A stretch of 30,181 bases of DNA from assembly GCA_903831635.1 (NCBI GenBank), contig CAIKYN010000264.1, positions 1 to 30,181 on the forward strand, written 5' to 3'. Source of the DNA: an uncultured Spartobacteria bacterium. Lineage in GTDB: Bacteria; Verrucomicrobiota; Verrucomicrobiia; Chthoniobacterales; UBA6821. Under the pieces are notes generated by a model, which was not told where the DNA came from, searched no databases, and was given only the letters and a program-made list of their open reading frames with translations. How positions within the stretch are numbered: the first letter of the stretch is position 1; each line of letters begins with the position of its first letter. A program made the translations under genes and the position numbers. Below are positions 15,619 to 23,325 of this stretch, piece after piece.

Positions 15619-16782
15619 ATGACCCTACCGATTGCCCAGCAAATCGCCGCCCGCTCCTTCCCTCCTTTCAGCCTAGAGCGCCTTCTTAAAACGACTTTCG
15701 CCCCGAAAGAGGGCCAACGACTCTGCATCCTGATCGATCTTGAGAATCCAGCCGACATCAAGGATTTCGCCTTCCTGAACAACCCGGCTCTCACCATTCA
15801 GAAGCACGCTGTGGAGTCCTTCCACAAACCGCTCAATGCCGAGATCCTGGCAAAAATGGGGCTCAAGGGGGGAGAGATCTTCGCCTATAAGCTCACCGGT
15901 GGAAGTAATCTGGATATGCCGGATGAGGCGTTTGACCCATCAGGTAAGCAGTTCAGCCTCTCCAAGGATATCTACCCCAACTACGACATTATCCTCTGCA
16001 TCTCGACCTACTCCGCTACGGCCCCTCTCACCGCCTTTGCCAAGCAGTACGGCTTCCGTGGGGCGACCTTGCACGGGGTCAATGAGGTCATCCTCGCGAG
16101 TGGACTCGCCGTTGATTACGACGATGTCAGTGTCGAGGCGGAGAAACTGCGCCTGGGGGTTACCAAGGCAGACTGGGTCGAGATCGAGTTTGGCTGCGAG
16201 GGTAAGGATTATACCCTCCGCCTCATTCTTAATGGTCAGGAAGCCCAGAAGAGCCATGGCCTCTGCCGGGGAGATGAGCCCGATGTCGCGAATCTCCCTG
16301 CCGGAGAAGTCTACTTCGTACCCGAGGGGGCCGAGGGATCATTCCCGCACCGCTACGAAGATGGAACACTCGGCCTGATGACCGTCACGGGTGGCCGCAT
16401 TGTGAAGGCTGAACTGATCAAGGGGAATGTCGCCACGATTGAGGCCCACAATGCCAAGCTGGTCTCCGACCCAGTTACCGGTGAACTCGGGGAGCTTGGT
16501 CTTGGCACTCAGCTTCTCCCAGTCAGCGGACGCGACATTCAGGACGAAAAGGTCCGTGGTACCGTCCACGTCGCCACCGGTCGCAGTGATCATCTCGGGG
16601 GCCATCTGGTTCCCTCGATGTTCACCGAAAAGAGCCATGCCACCCATGACGACATTCTCTTCGCCCCCCATAAGACCCCCGAGATCATGGTCAAGCAGGT
16701 CCGGATGAAGCGCGGCGAGCAGAATGAAGTGCTGATCGAAAACTACGAGCCCTCCGAGTACACGAATAGCTTGGTGGCTTAA
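15619..16782 (+). CDS. M29-like metallopeptidase-fold protein
   Basis: A 387-aa soluble protein resembling M29 aminopeptidases (thermophilic AMPS/PepS) and the related NicX dioxygenase fold. The C-terminal metal-site landmarks are seen: NLPAGEVYFVPEG at 225-237 (E230), GELGLGT at 291-297 (E292), GTVHVATG at 314-321 (H317), and SHATHDDILF at 339-348, where H343 and D345 match the family's H-x-D pair. The tyrosine that normally follows the HVA segment is not in its usual place (D324 there). The N-terminal half is a flavodoxin-like alpha/beta region. Peptidase activity is likely but not certain. It is a single-gene unit with an inverted repeat upstream and a strong terminator downstream; the leader is A/C-rich with no Shine-Dalgarno. 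Confidence 0.75.
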   Translation: MTLPIAQQIAARSFPPFSLERLLKTTFAPKEGQRLCILIDLENPADIKDFAFLNNPALTIQKHAVESFHKPLNAEILAKMGLKGGEIFAYKLTGGSNLDMPDEAFDPSGKQFSLSKDIYPNYDIILCISTYSATAPLTAFAKQYGFRGATLHGVNEVILASGLAVDYDDVSVEAEKLRLGVTKADWVEIEFGCEGKDYTLRLILNGQEAQKSHGLCRGDEPDVANLPAGEVYFVPEGAEGSFPHRYEDGTLGLMTVTGGRIVKAELIKGNVATIEAHNAKLVSDPVTGELGELGLGTQLLPVSGRDIQDEKVRGTVHVATGRSDHLGGHLVPSMFTEKSHATHDDILFAPHKTPEIMVKQVRMKRGEQNEVLIENYEPSEYTNSLVA

Positions 16783-16804
16783 GTCTTACTTATTCCTCTC
16801 AAAG

Positions 16805-16839
16805 AAAAAGCCGTGGCCTGGATCAGGTCACGGCTTTTT
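16805..16839. terminator. bidirectional intrinsic terminator
   Basis: A 16-bp near-perfect stem (16805-16820 and 16824-16839, one G-T pair) with a GAT loop. It has AAAAA on its left arm and TTTTT on its right, so it gives a U-tract on either strand. It separates the plus-strand M29-like gene from the convergent minus-strand dapL. Confidence 0.95.
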
Positions 16840-16861
16840 CCGTTTAATGGCTTGATTTGCT

Positions 16862-18100
16862 TTACCAGATCATCGACTTGATCCGGGCGGCCGCCTCAAT
16901 CGCCTTCTCGCGGCTATTGAAGGCGGAAATGCGGAAATATCCCTCGCCGGCTCGGCCGAAGCCACTACCCGGAGTGACAACGATATTGGCCTCGTTCAGC
17001 ATCCGATCAAAAATCTCCCAGCTGGTTTGTCCCGCCGGACCTTTCACCCAGATATAGGGGGCGTTCTCTCCTCCATAGACTTTCAATCCGCACGATTGGA
17101 CAGCTTCGCGCAGGATTGCTGCATTGCCCATATAATGCTCCACCAGAGCAGCCACCTCGGCTTTTCCTAGATCGCTGTAGAGGGCGGCAGCGCCTCGCTG
17201 GGTGATGTAGCTGACGCCATTGAACTTGGTGGTAAAGCGACGGTGCCAGAGGGGATGAATCGGCCGACGTTCGCCATCCGCAGAAAGTGCGGTCAGCGTC
17301 TTTGGAACCACGGTGAAGGCGCAGCGGGTGCCGGTGAATCCCCCGTTTTTGGAGAAGCTTCGGAACTCAATCGCGCAGTCACGGGCCCCTGGGATCTCAT
17401 AGATCGAGCGCGGAACGGAGGTGTCGCTGATGTAGGCCTCGTAGGCGGCATCAAAAAGCAGGATCGAACCATGTTTCCGCGCATAAGCGACCCATGCCTC
17501 GAGTTGGGAGCGGGAGGCGACAGCACCGGTGGGATTGTTCGGAAAACAGAGATAAATGATATCGACCTTCTCGGCAGGAATCTCTGGCACAAAGCCATTC
17601 TCCGCATTGCACTCGAGATAGGTGATCCCCTCATAAGAACCATCCTCGCGGCCGTCACCCGTGTGTCCGGCCATCACATTCGTGTCCACATACACGGGAT
17701 AGACCGGATCCATCACAGCGATATGATTGTCGTGTCCAAGAATATCCAGGATGGCGCCCCCATCACACTTGGATCCGTCAGAAACAAAGATCTCGTCATC
17801 AGCCACCTCAAGACCGCGGTCACGGTAGTCATGTTTGGCAATGGCACCACGAAGGAATTCATAGCCCTGCTCGGGGCCATATCCATGAAATCCCTCACGG
17901 GTACCCATCTCGTCAATCGCCGCATGCATTGCCTCTCGCACGGCTGAGGGAAGCGGCTCGGTCACGTCACCGATACCGCAACGGATCATGCGTGCCGCGG
18001 CTTCGGGGTTCGCCTCGGTGAAGGTCTTTACGCGCCGTGCGATTTCTGGAAAGAGGTAACCGGCCTTGAGCTTGAGATAGTTGGAGTTGAGCGTCGCCAT
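16862..18100 (-). CDS. dapL: LL-diaminopimelate aminotransferase
   Basis: Fold-type I PLP aminotransferase of 412 aa that converts tetrahydrodipicolinate directly to LL-2,6-diaminopimelate with glutamate, for lysine and peptidoglycan. Identity rests on the N-terminal NSNYLKLKAGYLFPEIARRV (about 5-24), the SDGSKCDGG segment (107-115), CFPNNPTGAV (185-194) and the PLP lysine K251 in SFSKNGGFTGTRC, all specific to the DapL group. The residue order SKNGG rather than SKTAG is a minor variation. This pathway is common in PVC bacteria, plants and Chlamydia. The gene is immediately downstream of the KDG kinase gene, but a terminator lies between them, and it has no obvious functional tie to the sugar-acid genes. 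Confidence 0.97.
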   Translation of the reverse strand: MATLNSNYLKLKAGYLFPEIARRVKTFTEANPEAAARMIRCGIGDVTEPLPSAVREAMHAAIDEMGTREGFHGYGPEQGYEFLRGAIAKHDYRDRGLEVADDEIFVSDGSKCDGGAILDILGHDNHIAVMDPVYPVYVDTNVMAGHTGDGREDGSYEGITYLECNAENGFVPEIPAEKVDIIYLCFPNNPTGAVASRSQLEAWVAYARKHGSILLFDAAYEAYISDTSVPRSIYEIPGARDCAIEFRSFSKNGGFTGTRCAFTVVPKTLTALSADGERRPIHPLWHRRFTTKFNGVSYITQRGAAALYSDLGKAEVAALVEHYMGNAAILREAVQSCGLKVYGGENAPYIWVKGPAGQTSWEIFDRMLNEANIVVTPGSGFGRAGEGYFRISAFNSREKAIEAAARIKSMIW

Positions 18101-18110
18101 AAGCTCTCTA

Positions 18111-18149
18111 GGAGAACAAAAAACCCCGTGCCGTTGCCAGCACGGGGTT
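18111..18149 (-). terminator. intrinsic terminator after kdgK, before dapL
   Basis: A 10-bp perfect stem AACCCCGTGC / GCACGGGGTT (18122-18131 and 18140-18149) with an 8-nt loop. On the minus strand it is followed by TTTTTTG. It lies 22 nt beyond the kdgK stop and its U-tract ends about 10 nt before the dapL ATG. Confidence 0.88.
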
Positions 18150-18171
18150 CGGATTTTTTATTTGAGACAGA

Positions 18172-19272
18172 TCAGCGATCAACACGGGCACCGCCGCCTC
18201 CGGCGAGCTTCTTAACCTCTGCGAGGGAAGCCATGGAAGTATCGCCAGGAGTGGTCATCGCAAGCGCGCCATGGGCAGCACCGAGATTCACCGCATCCTG
18301 CGGGTCACCGCTGGTGAGGAATCCATAGATCAAGCCGGAGGCGAAGCTGTCGCCGCCGCCAACGCGATCCATGATCTCGAGGCTCGGATAGTGGGTCGAC
18401 TCGTAGAACTTACCATCAGCCCAGCAGATAGCGCCCCAGTCATTAACCGTGGCTGTCTTAACGCCACGCATGGTCGTTGCAACGACCTTGAAGTTCGGGA
18501 AGACCTTCACGGCTTCACCGATCATCGCCTTGAAGCTGTCGAGTTCAAGGTTGGTGAGATTATGGTCGGCTCCCTTCACCTCAAGTCCGAGACAGGCGGT
18601 GAAGTCCTCTTCGTTGCCGATCATGACGTCGACGTTCTTGGCGATGCGCTTGTTCACCTCCTGGGCCTTCTCCTTGCCACCGATGCCCTTCCAGAGGGAG
18701 GGGCGGTAGTTGAGATCATAGGAGACAATGACACCGTGGCGATGAGCAGCCTCAGTCGCCTCGATCACCACGTCCGCAGTGCTTTCGCTCAGAGCCGCAA
18801 AGATACCGCCGGTGTGGAACCAGCGGGCGCCAAGCGTGCCGAAGATATGATCCCAGTCGAAGTCACCGCGCTTGATCTGCGAGGCGGCTGTGTTGCCACG
18901 GTCAGAGATGCCGACCGCACCACGCACACCGAAGCCACGCTCAGTGAAATTCAATCCATTGCGGACGGAACGACCGATACCGTCGTAGGGAACCCACTTT
19001 AACATGGAGGCATCGACACCACCCTGAAGGATGAGGTCCTCCACTAAACGACCGGCATCGTTGTCGGCGAAGGCGCTCAGGACCGCGGTGCGGAGACCGA
19101 AGCAGCGGCGAAGACCTCGGGCCACGTTGTACTCGCCACCACCCTCCCAGGCACGGAACGTACGCGTGGTCTTGATACGGCCCTCACCTGGATCAAGACG
19201 AAGCATCACCTCCCCGAGGGAGATTTCATCATAGCGGCATTGGTCAGCAGGACGAAGTGTCAGGATGGACAT
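18172..19272 (-). CDS. kdgK: 2-keto-3-deoxygluconate kinase-like PfkB kinase
   Basis: PfkB/ribokinase-family sugar kinase of 366 aa. The likely reaction is phosphorylation of 2-keto-3-deoxygluconate (KDG) to KDPG with ATP, entering the lower Entner-Doudoroff route. The GEVMLRL and GGGEYNVARGL elements (20-54) form the sugar-binding face. YDLNYRPSLW (185-194) is the segment characteristic of KDG kinases, and RVGGGDSFASG (303-313) holds the anion hole and the catalytic base D308. Context supports KDG: it lies in a run with GH88, a cupin, a dehydrogenase and an SDR. Other PfkB substrates are not excluded. The gene ends the operon, with a terminator 22 nt downstream. AACAGCCT occurs 7 nt upstream of the ATG. 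Confidence 0.85.
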   Translation of the reverse strand: MSILTLRPADQCRYDEISLGEVMLRLDPGEGRIKTTRTFRAWEGGGEYNVARGLRRCFGLRTAVLSAFADNDAGRLVEDLILQGGVDASMLKWVPYDGIGRSVRNGLNFTERGFGVRGAVGISDRGNTAASQIKRGDFDWDHIFGTLGARWFHTGGIFAALSESTADVVIEATEAAHRHGVIVSYDLNYRPSLWKGIGGKEKAQEVNKRIAKNVDVMIGNEEDFTACLGLEVKGADHNLTNLELDSFKAMIGEAVKVFPNFKVVATTMRGVKTATVNDWGAICWADGKFYESTHYPSLEIMDRVGGGDSFASGLIYGFLTSGDPQDAVNLGAAHGALAMTTPGDTSMASLAEVKKLAGGGGARVDR

Positions 19273-19327
19273 AGGAATCAGGCTGTTTGGATTTTTAAGG
19301 CTGAGAAATTCTGCGGCTTTTGTTCAA

Positions 19328-20482
19328 TCAGCCGAGCTTCGGAACGTCGAGCCAGCGACGCTCTTCCCAGGACTGGAGACCAAGTTCGGCAAGCTGAACT
19401 CCCTTGGCGCCTTGCAGTAGGTTCCAAGGGAAGGGTTCGTTCTTCACCACGTGCTTGAGGAAAAGCTCCCACTGCACCTTGAAGGCGTTGTCGTAAGTGT
19501 CGTTGGAAGGAACGCGGGTCCAGCCATCCTTATAATCGATCGGGCTGTCGATGTCGGGATTCCAGACGCAACGAGGTGTGGCGGCATGAGCCTGGGCTTT
19601 GCAGTCACGTAGTCCGGCAACGGCGCTTCCCTTTGTTCCATCAACCTGAAGGGTCAGCAGATCCTCGCGGTTGACACGGACGGTCCAGGAGGAGTTGAAG
19701 TGACAGATCACCCCGTTATCCAGCTCGAAGGTGGCGTAGGCGGAATCATCAGCCGTGCACTTGTAAGTCTTTCCCTTTTCATCCCAACGCGTCGGAATGT
19801 GGGTGGCACCGAGGCAGGTGAGCGACTTGATCTCGCCGAAGAGATTCTGGATGACGTACTGCCAGTGGCAGAGCATGTCGACGATGATGCCGCCGTCATC
19901 TTCCTTGCGGTAGTTCCAAGAGGGACGCTGGAGCTTCTCGTGTTCACCGGTGAAGACCCAGTATCCGAACTCACCCCGTACGGAGAGGATCTCGCCAAAG
20001 AAGCCCGTATCGATGAGATACTTCAGCTTGAGGAGGCCTGGGAGCCAGAGCTTGTCCTGAACAACACCGTTCTTCAGACCGGCGGCGGTCACCTCTTGAT
20101 AAAGTGCAAGCGCTTCGGCCGAGGTGGTGGCAGTCGGCTTCTCGCAGTAGATGTGCTTGCCAGCCTTGATCGCCTTCCGTACTCCCGATGGACGCTGTCC
20201 GGTAAGGGTGGAGTCGAAATAAATCTGGTTCTCCGGATCTTTCAGCACGGCATCCAGATCGGTGGAGATGCGGTCTTCAGGGAGACCTGCACGCTTGGCC
20301 AACTCGACCAGTTTGGAAGCGCTGCGTCCGACCAGAATGGGGTCGGGCATGATGACCTCATCGTCGCCGATACGGACTCCACCTTGGTCGATGATCGCCT
20401 TGATGGAGCGAAGGAGATGCTGGTTGGTGCCCATGCGTCCCGTGACGCCGTTCATGATGATGCCGATGCGGTGTTCTTTCAT
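19328..20482 (-). CDS. Gfo/Idh/MocA-family oxidoreductase
   Basis: NAD(P)-dependent sugar dehydrogenase-like protein of 384 aa. The N-terminal Rossmann fold shows GVTGRMGTN (12-20), and the family hallmark EKP is at 114-116 in KHIYCEKPTATT. In the C-terminal alpha/beta substrate domain, D202 and H206 in GGIIVDMLCHWQYV match the usual catalytic D-x3-H pair. Substrate cannot be read directly; a uronate-derived or inositol-like sugar is plausible from the GH88 and KDG kinase neighbours. Spacing to the neighbours is 45-55 nt, still consistent with one operon. Its leader is rich in A and C (CACACAACAACCACACCAAC) with no Shine-Dalgarno site. Confidence 0.9.
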   Translation of the reverse strand: MKEHRIGIIMNGVTGRMGTNQHLLRSIKAIIDQGGVRIGDDEVIMPDPILVGRSASKLVELAKRAGLPEDRISTDLDAVLKDPENQIYFDSTLTGQRPSGVRKAIKAGKHIYCEKPTATTSAEALALYQEVTAAGLKNGVVQDKLWLPGLLKLKYLIDTGFFGEILSVRGEFGYWVFTGEHEKLQRPSWNYRKEDDGGIIVDMLCHWQYVIQNLFGEIKSLTCLGATHIPTRWDEKGKTYKCTADDSAYATFELDNGVICHFNSSWTVRVNREDLLTLQVDGTKGSAVAGLRDCKAQAHAATPRCVWNPDIDSPIDYKDGWTRVPSNDTYDNAFKVQWELFLKHVVKNEPFPWNLLQGAKGVQLAELGLQSWEERRWLDVPKLG

Positions 20483-20527
20483 AATTTCAGTGTTGGTGTG
20501 GTTGTTGTGTGAATGGGTTGAACAGAG

Positions 20528-20977
20528 TTATTCAGGTTTCTTGGTGCACTGAGGCTGGGCACCGGCAGGGAGAGCCGGTGTGTCACCCACTCCCGCTGGG
20601 GGAAGCGTTCCCTCCAGTTCTTGCTTCCAGTGGGCGACATCACCGGCGGGACCATAGACGTAGATCATACGCATTGGGGTCGAGCCGGTGTTGGTGAGCT
20701 GATGGAAGACGCCGGAGGGTATATAGGCGGCTTGACCTGCCTTGACCTGAACCCTCTCTTCACCGAGGCACATCTCCCCCTCTCCCTCGACGATGAAATA
20801 GACCTCCTCCTGTTCCTGGTTGTGCCAGGGAACCTGGCCACCGTTCGGTTCAAGGGTCACGTTCCCCATGGCGAAGTTGGTGGCCTGGATCGGGGAAACA
20901 CCCCCGACGATATTCTGGGTGCGGCGACGGGCCGGATAGGTGCGGCCGGCTGTTTGGGCGAGGTCTGCGATGATCAT
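20528..20977 (-). CDS. cupin-domain protein in uronate cluster
   Basis: A single-domain cupin of 149 aa. The first cupin motif is PWHNQEQEEVYFIVEGEGEM, with H52, Q54 and E58, and the second GQAAYIPSGVFHQLTN contributes H92. The second His of the standard HxH pair is Gln here, so the metal site differs from canonical. KdgF, which converts unsaturated uronates to the keto form in pectin and alginate breakdown, is a small cupin, so a KdgF-like role next to GH88 is a sensible guess but not shown. The C-terminus is proline/alanine-rich with Cys near the end. AACAGCCT in its leader lies 5 nt upstream of the ATG, replacing a Shine-Dalgarno. Confidence 0.85.
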   Translation of the reverse strand: MIIADLAQTAGRTYPARRRTQNIVGGVSPIQATNFAMGNVTLEPNGGQVPWHNQEQEEVYFIVEGEGEMCLGEERVQVKAGQAAYIPSGVFHQLTNTGSTPMRMIYVYGPAGDVAHWKQELEGTLPPAGVGDTPALPAGAQPQCTKKPE

Positions 20978-21016
20978 TGGTTAGGCTGTTAGGGGTTTAG
21001 GCTGAAGACTGTTAGG

Positions 21017-22399
21017 TCAAATCTTGCCGAAGAAGGTGAGGTAGGGAGCACCCGTAGCGAGGCGCTGGATCTGAAGTGCCAACTCGCGGAGATGGTAGTC
21101 ACCCCACATGGCCGATTCGCCACAAGGAACCTTGCGCCCGGAAGGAACGTGATCCCATCCATTAGGACGGTGGTAGACAGTGTGGAGGAGGAGACCCTCG
21201 TGGTTCGGATCAAGACTAAGGTAAGGCTCGGAAAAGAGTGTCTTGGCTGCAGTGAGACCGGCGGCCGTGTAACGGGCCCCCTCCTCTTTCTTTCCATGGC
21301 GATCTAGGTAGCGACCAAGACGAAGCAATCCCTGAGCACCGATGGCGGCGGCAGAGCTGTCGACTGGTTCATGGTCATTGAAGGGATCGGCGGGACGGTC
21401 GTTGTAATCTCCGAGATGGACAAGTCCGGGAGCACCGGTATCCCAATAGGGAATTCCATCAGTCGGGGTCTCGCGGATGTAGAATTCCGCCACGGCCTTG
21501 GAGACCTCGAGGTAACGGTCGAGCAGCGCCTGCTTGCCACCAAAAGGCGCGAGCTCTTCATCGGAAAGCTGCTCGAGGTACTCCATCTGCTCGGGATAGC
21601 CACAGAGGATCCAGGCAAGGCCACGTGTCCAAGTGGAGAACGGTGTATATCCCTGCTGAGTAGAGGGACAGCGGTAGTTGCCGTCATTCGTGTTGAAGAT
21701 CGACTCGTGGACGACACGGCCGGGAAGATCATAAATGTCGCGTCCCTTGCCATAGTAGACGTTATAACGAGCCGTCGTCTCGGCATGCTGGATGATGCGT
21801 CCGAGGAGCGAAGAGGCCTTGTCGTTCTCACCCATCAAGCGGTGACCAAGGGAGTGGCCCACTGCAAGCGCACGAAGCGAACGCACGGTGTCGGAGAACA
21901 GAGAGTGAGGTCCGTTGAAAGAATAGATGTAGCCGAGTTCAGGTGTGAGCTGTGTCCAGCGGGAGGCCTGGACTGCACCGCTTGCCTTCAGCGCGAGGTC
22001 GTAGAAGTGACCCTCCCACTCATTGGCGGGGAGACGACCCTCTTGAAGGAGGCGGCGGAGATTGCCGTATGTGCTGACATTGTTGAAACCATGGTCATGG
22101 ACACCGATGTGGGTGATGTGCGGCGCCATGAGGCGTAGCGTTCCTTCGCGACCGATACGAAGCATCTCCTCGTCGCCCGTGGCGTCGAACTGAAGGATCG
22201 CCGCTCCATACTGGAAGCCCTGCGTCCACTCGGTCCAGCCTCGGGATGTGTATTTCCCCTCGATGGTGAAGACCGGGGTGCCGTCCGCATCCTTCCAGCG
22301 CTTCTGAAGGTTGGCAATTTTCGGTGCTGAGGCCTCGAAGACGCGGTCAGCAGCTCCCTTCAGCGAGGAGGGAGTCAGTGTTGTATCAAGTGTTATCAT
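21017..22399 (-). CDS. GH88 unsaturated glucuronyl hydrolase
   Basis: Glycoside hydrolase family 88 enzyme of 460 aa that hydrates and releases 4,5-unsaturated uronic acid from the end of oligosaccharides made by polysaccharide lyases. The GH88 (alpha/alpha)6 barrel landmarks are present: HDHGFNN at 101-107 (D102) and SLFSDTVRSL at 166-175 (D170), matching the two key aspartates of Bacillus UGL. STWTRGLAWILCGY (255-268) and CGESAMWGDYHLREL near the end match the family's WxRGxAW and WGDY elements. No signal peptide is seen, so it acts in the cytoplasm on imported oligosaccharides. The neighbours (cupin, SDR, KDG kinase) continue the breakdown of the released sugar. Confidence 0.9.
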   Translation of the reverse strand: MITLDTTLTPSSLKGAADRVFEASAPKIANLQKRWKDADGTPVFTIEGKYTSRGWTEWTQGFQYGAAILQFDATGDEEMLRIGREGTLRLMAPHITHIGVHDHGFNNVSTYGNLRRLLQEGRLPANEWEGHFYDLALKASGAVQASRWTQLTPELGYIYSFNGPHSLFSDTVRSLRALAVGHSLGHRLMGENDKASSLLGRIIQHAETTARYNVYYGKGRDIYDLPGRVVHESIFNTNDGNYRCPSTQQGYTPFSTWTRGLAWILCGYPEQMEYLEQLSDEELAPFGGKQALLDRYLEVSKAVAEFYIRETPTDGIPYWDTGAPGLVHLGDYNDRPADPFNDHEPVDSSAAAIGAQGLLRLGRYLDRHGKKEEGARYTAAGLTAAKTLFSEPYLSLDPNHEGLLLHTVYHRPNGWDHVPSGRKVPCGESAMWGDYHLRELALQIQRLATGAPYLTFFGKI

Positions 22400-22426
22400 G
22401 GGAATCTGCGGAGGGTGATGGGTGAA

Positions 22427-23215
22427 TTAGAGTCGGCTGATATGGAATCCGCCGTCGAGATAGATGACATCGCCGGTGCTGAAAGGGAAGTCACCGCGGC
22501 AGATCGCCTTCACAGCGAGACCGACATCCTCTGGATTGCCCCAGCGCTTTTGAGGAACAAGGCCATCGGCAATGAGAGCATCGTACTTACCCTTCACTCC
22601 GGAGGTCATGTCGGTTGCCATGATTCCGGGACGAAGTTCGAGAACTTGAACACCCTCGGCGGCAAGCCGCGAGGCCCAGAGCTGGGAGACCATAGCCAAG
22701 CCGGCCTTGGAGATGCAGTAATCACCTCGGTTCACGGAGGCGGTCGCCGCAGAAATGGATGTCACAAAGAGCAGCTTATAACCTCCGGCCAGACGGGATG
22801 CGCCAGGGTGCTTGAGCCAGTAATTGGCGGCTAGCTGACTGAGGAAATAGGGCCCCTTGAGATTGACCGAGATCAGCTCATCAAAGCTTGCCTCACTAGC
22901 CTCCGTGATATCGGCGCGTTCGCGGGGTGCCATGCCGGCGTTATTGACCAAGGCATCAAGGTGACCCAGTTCGCTGATCACCTTCTGCATCATCGCTGCA
23001 CGCTGCTCGGAAGAGGCGAGTTGCGCAGAGACAGAAAGAAAACGCTGGTCCGGGCTCTTTGCTACGGCCTTGCAGGCTGCAACGGCCTCCTCGGCGGCAG
23101 TTGCATTGGAGGCGTAATGGATCGCGAGATCATATCCTTCGGCGGCAAGAGTGAGGGCGATGCCACGGCCAAGACCGCGGCTGGCTCCGGTTACAAGAAC
23201 GACAGGTCTGCTCAT
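22427..23215 (-). CDS. SDR dehydrogenase in GH88 operon
   Basis: Short-chain dehydrogenase/reductase of 262 aa. The cofactor motif TGASRGLGRGIA (9-20), NNAG (91-94), catalytic Y166 and K170 in YCISK, and the C-terminal GDVIYLDGG are intact. It resembles the 3-ketoacyl-ACP reductase-labelled group, which is a broad label and not a substrate assignment. As the first gene of the GH88 run, it may reduce the deoxy-hexosulose uronate released by GH88 to 2-keto-3-deoxygluconate, as KduD/DhuD-type SDRs do; this is inference. It diverges from the AraC regulator across a 110-nt gap and lies 27 nt upstream of the GH88 gene. Confidence 0.85.
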   Translation of the reverse strand: MSRPVVLVTGASRGLGRGIALTLAAEGYDLAIHYASNATAAEEAVAACKAVAKSPDQRFLSVSAQLASSEQRAAMMQKVISELGHLDALVNNAGMAPRERADITEASEASFDELISVNLKGPYFLSQLAANYWLKHPGASRLAGGYKLLFVTSISAATASVNRGDYCISKAGLAMVSQLWASRLAAEGVQVLELRPGIMATDMTSGVKGKYDALIADGLVPQKRWGNPEDVGLAVKAICRGDFPFSTGDVIYLDGGFHISRL

Positions 23216-23254
23216 AATTGAAAATCTTGGCAGGAAAGATGCACCCGCGCATCG

Positions 23255-23275
23255 GCTGAAAACGCTTTTTTTAGC
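23255..23275. promoter_or_regulatory. imperfect palindrome between SDR and araC genes
   Basis: GCTGAAAACG-C-TTTTTTTAGC is an imperfect 21-bp dyad in the 110-nt divergent region. Its TGAAAACG core resembles half of LacI-type operators. It could bind a regulator of the GH88 set, perhaps the AraC protein encoded next door. Single copy, so weak. Confidence 0.35.
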
Positions 23276-23325
23276 ACAATAACGACTTTATTCTTCGTCC
23301 TAGTCTTAGCCACCACCATGCCTTC

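Noticed and set aside
20981..21016. Short direct repeats TTAGGCTG and CTGTTAGG, each present twice.
   Set aside because: Too short and too few copies for a repeat array or CRISPR; the useful part is covered by the AACAGCCT finding.
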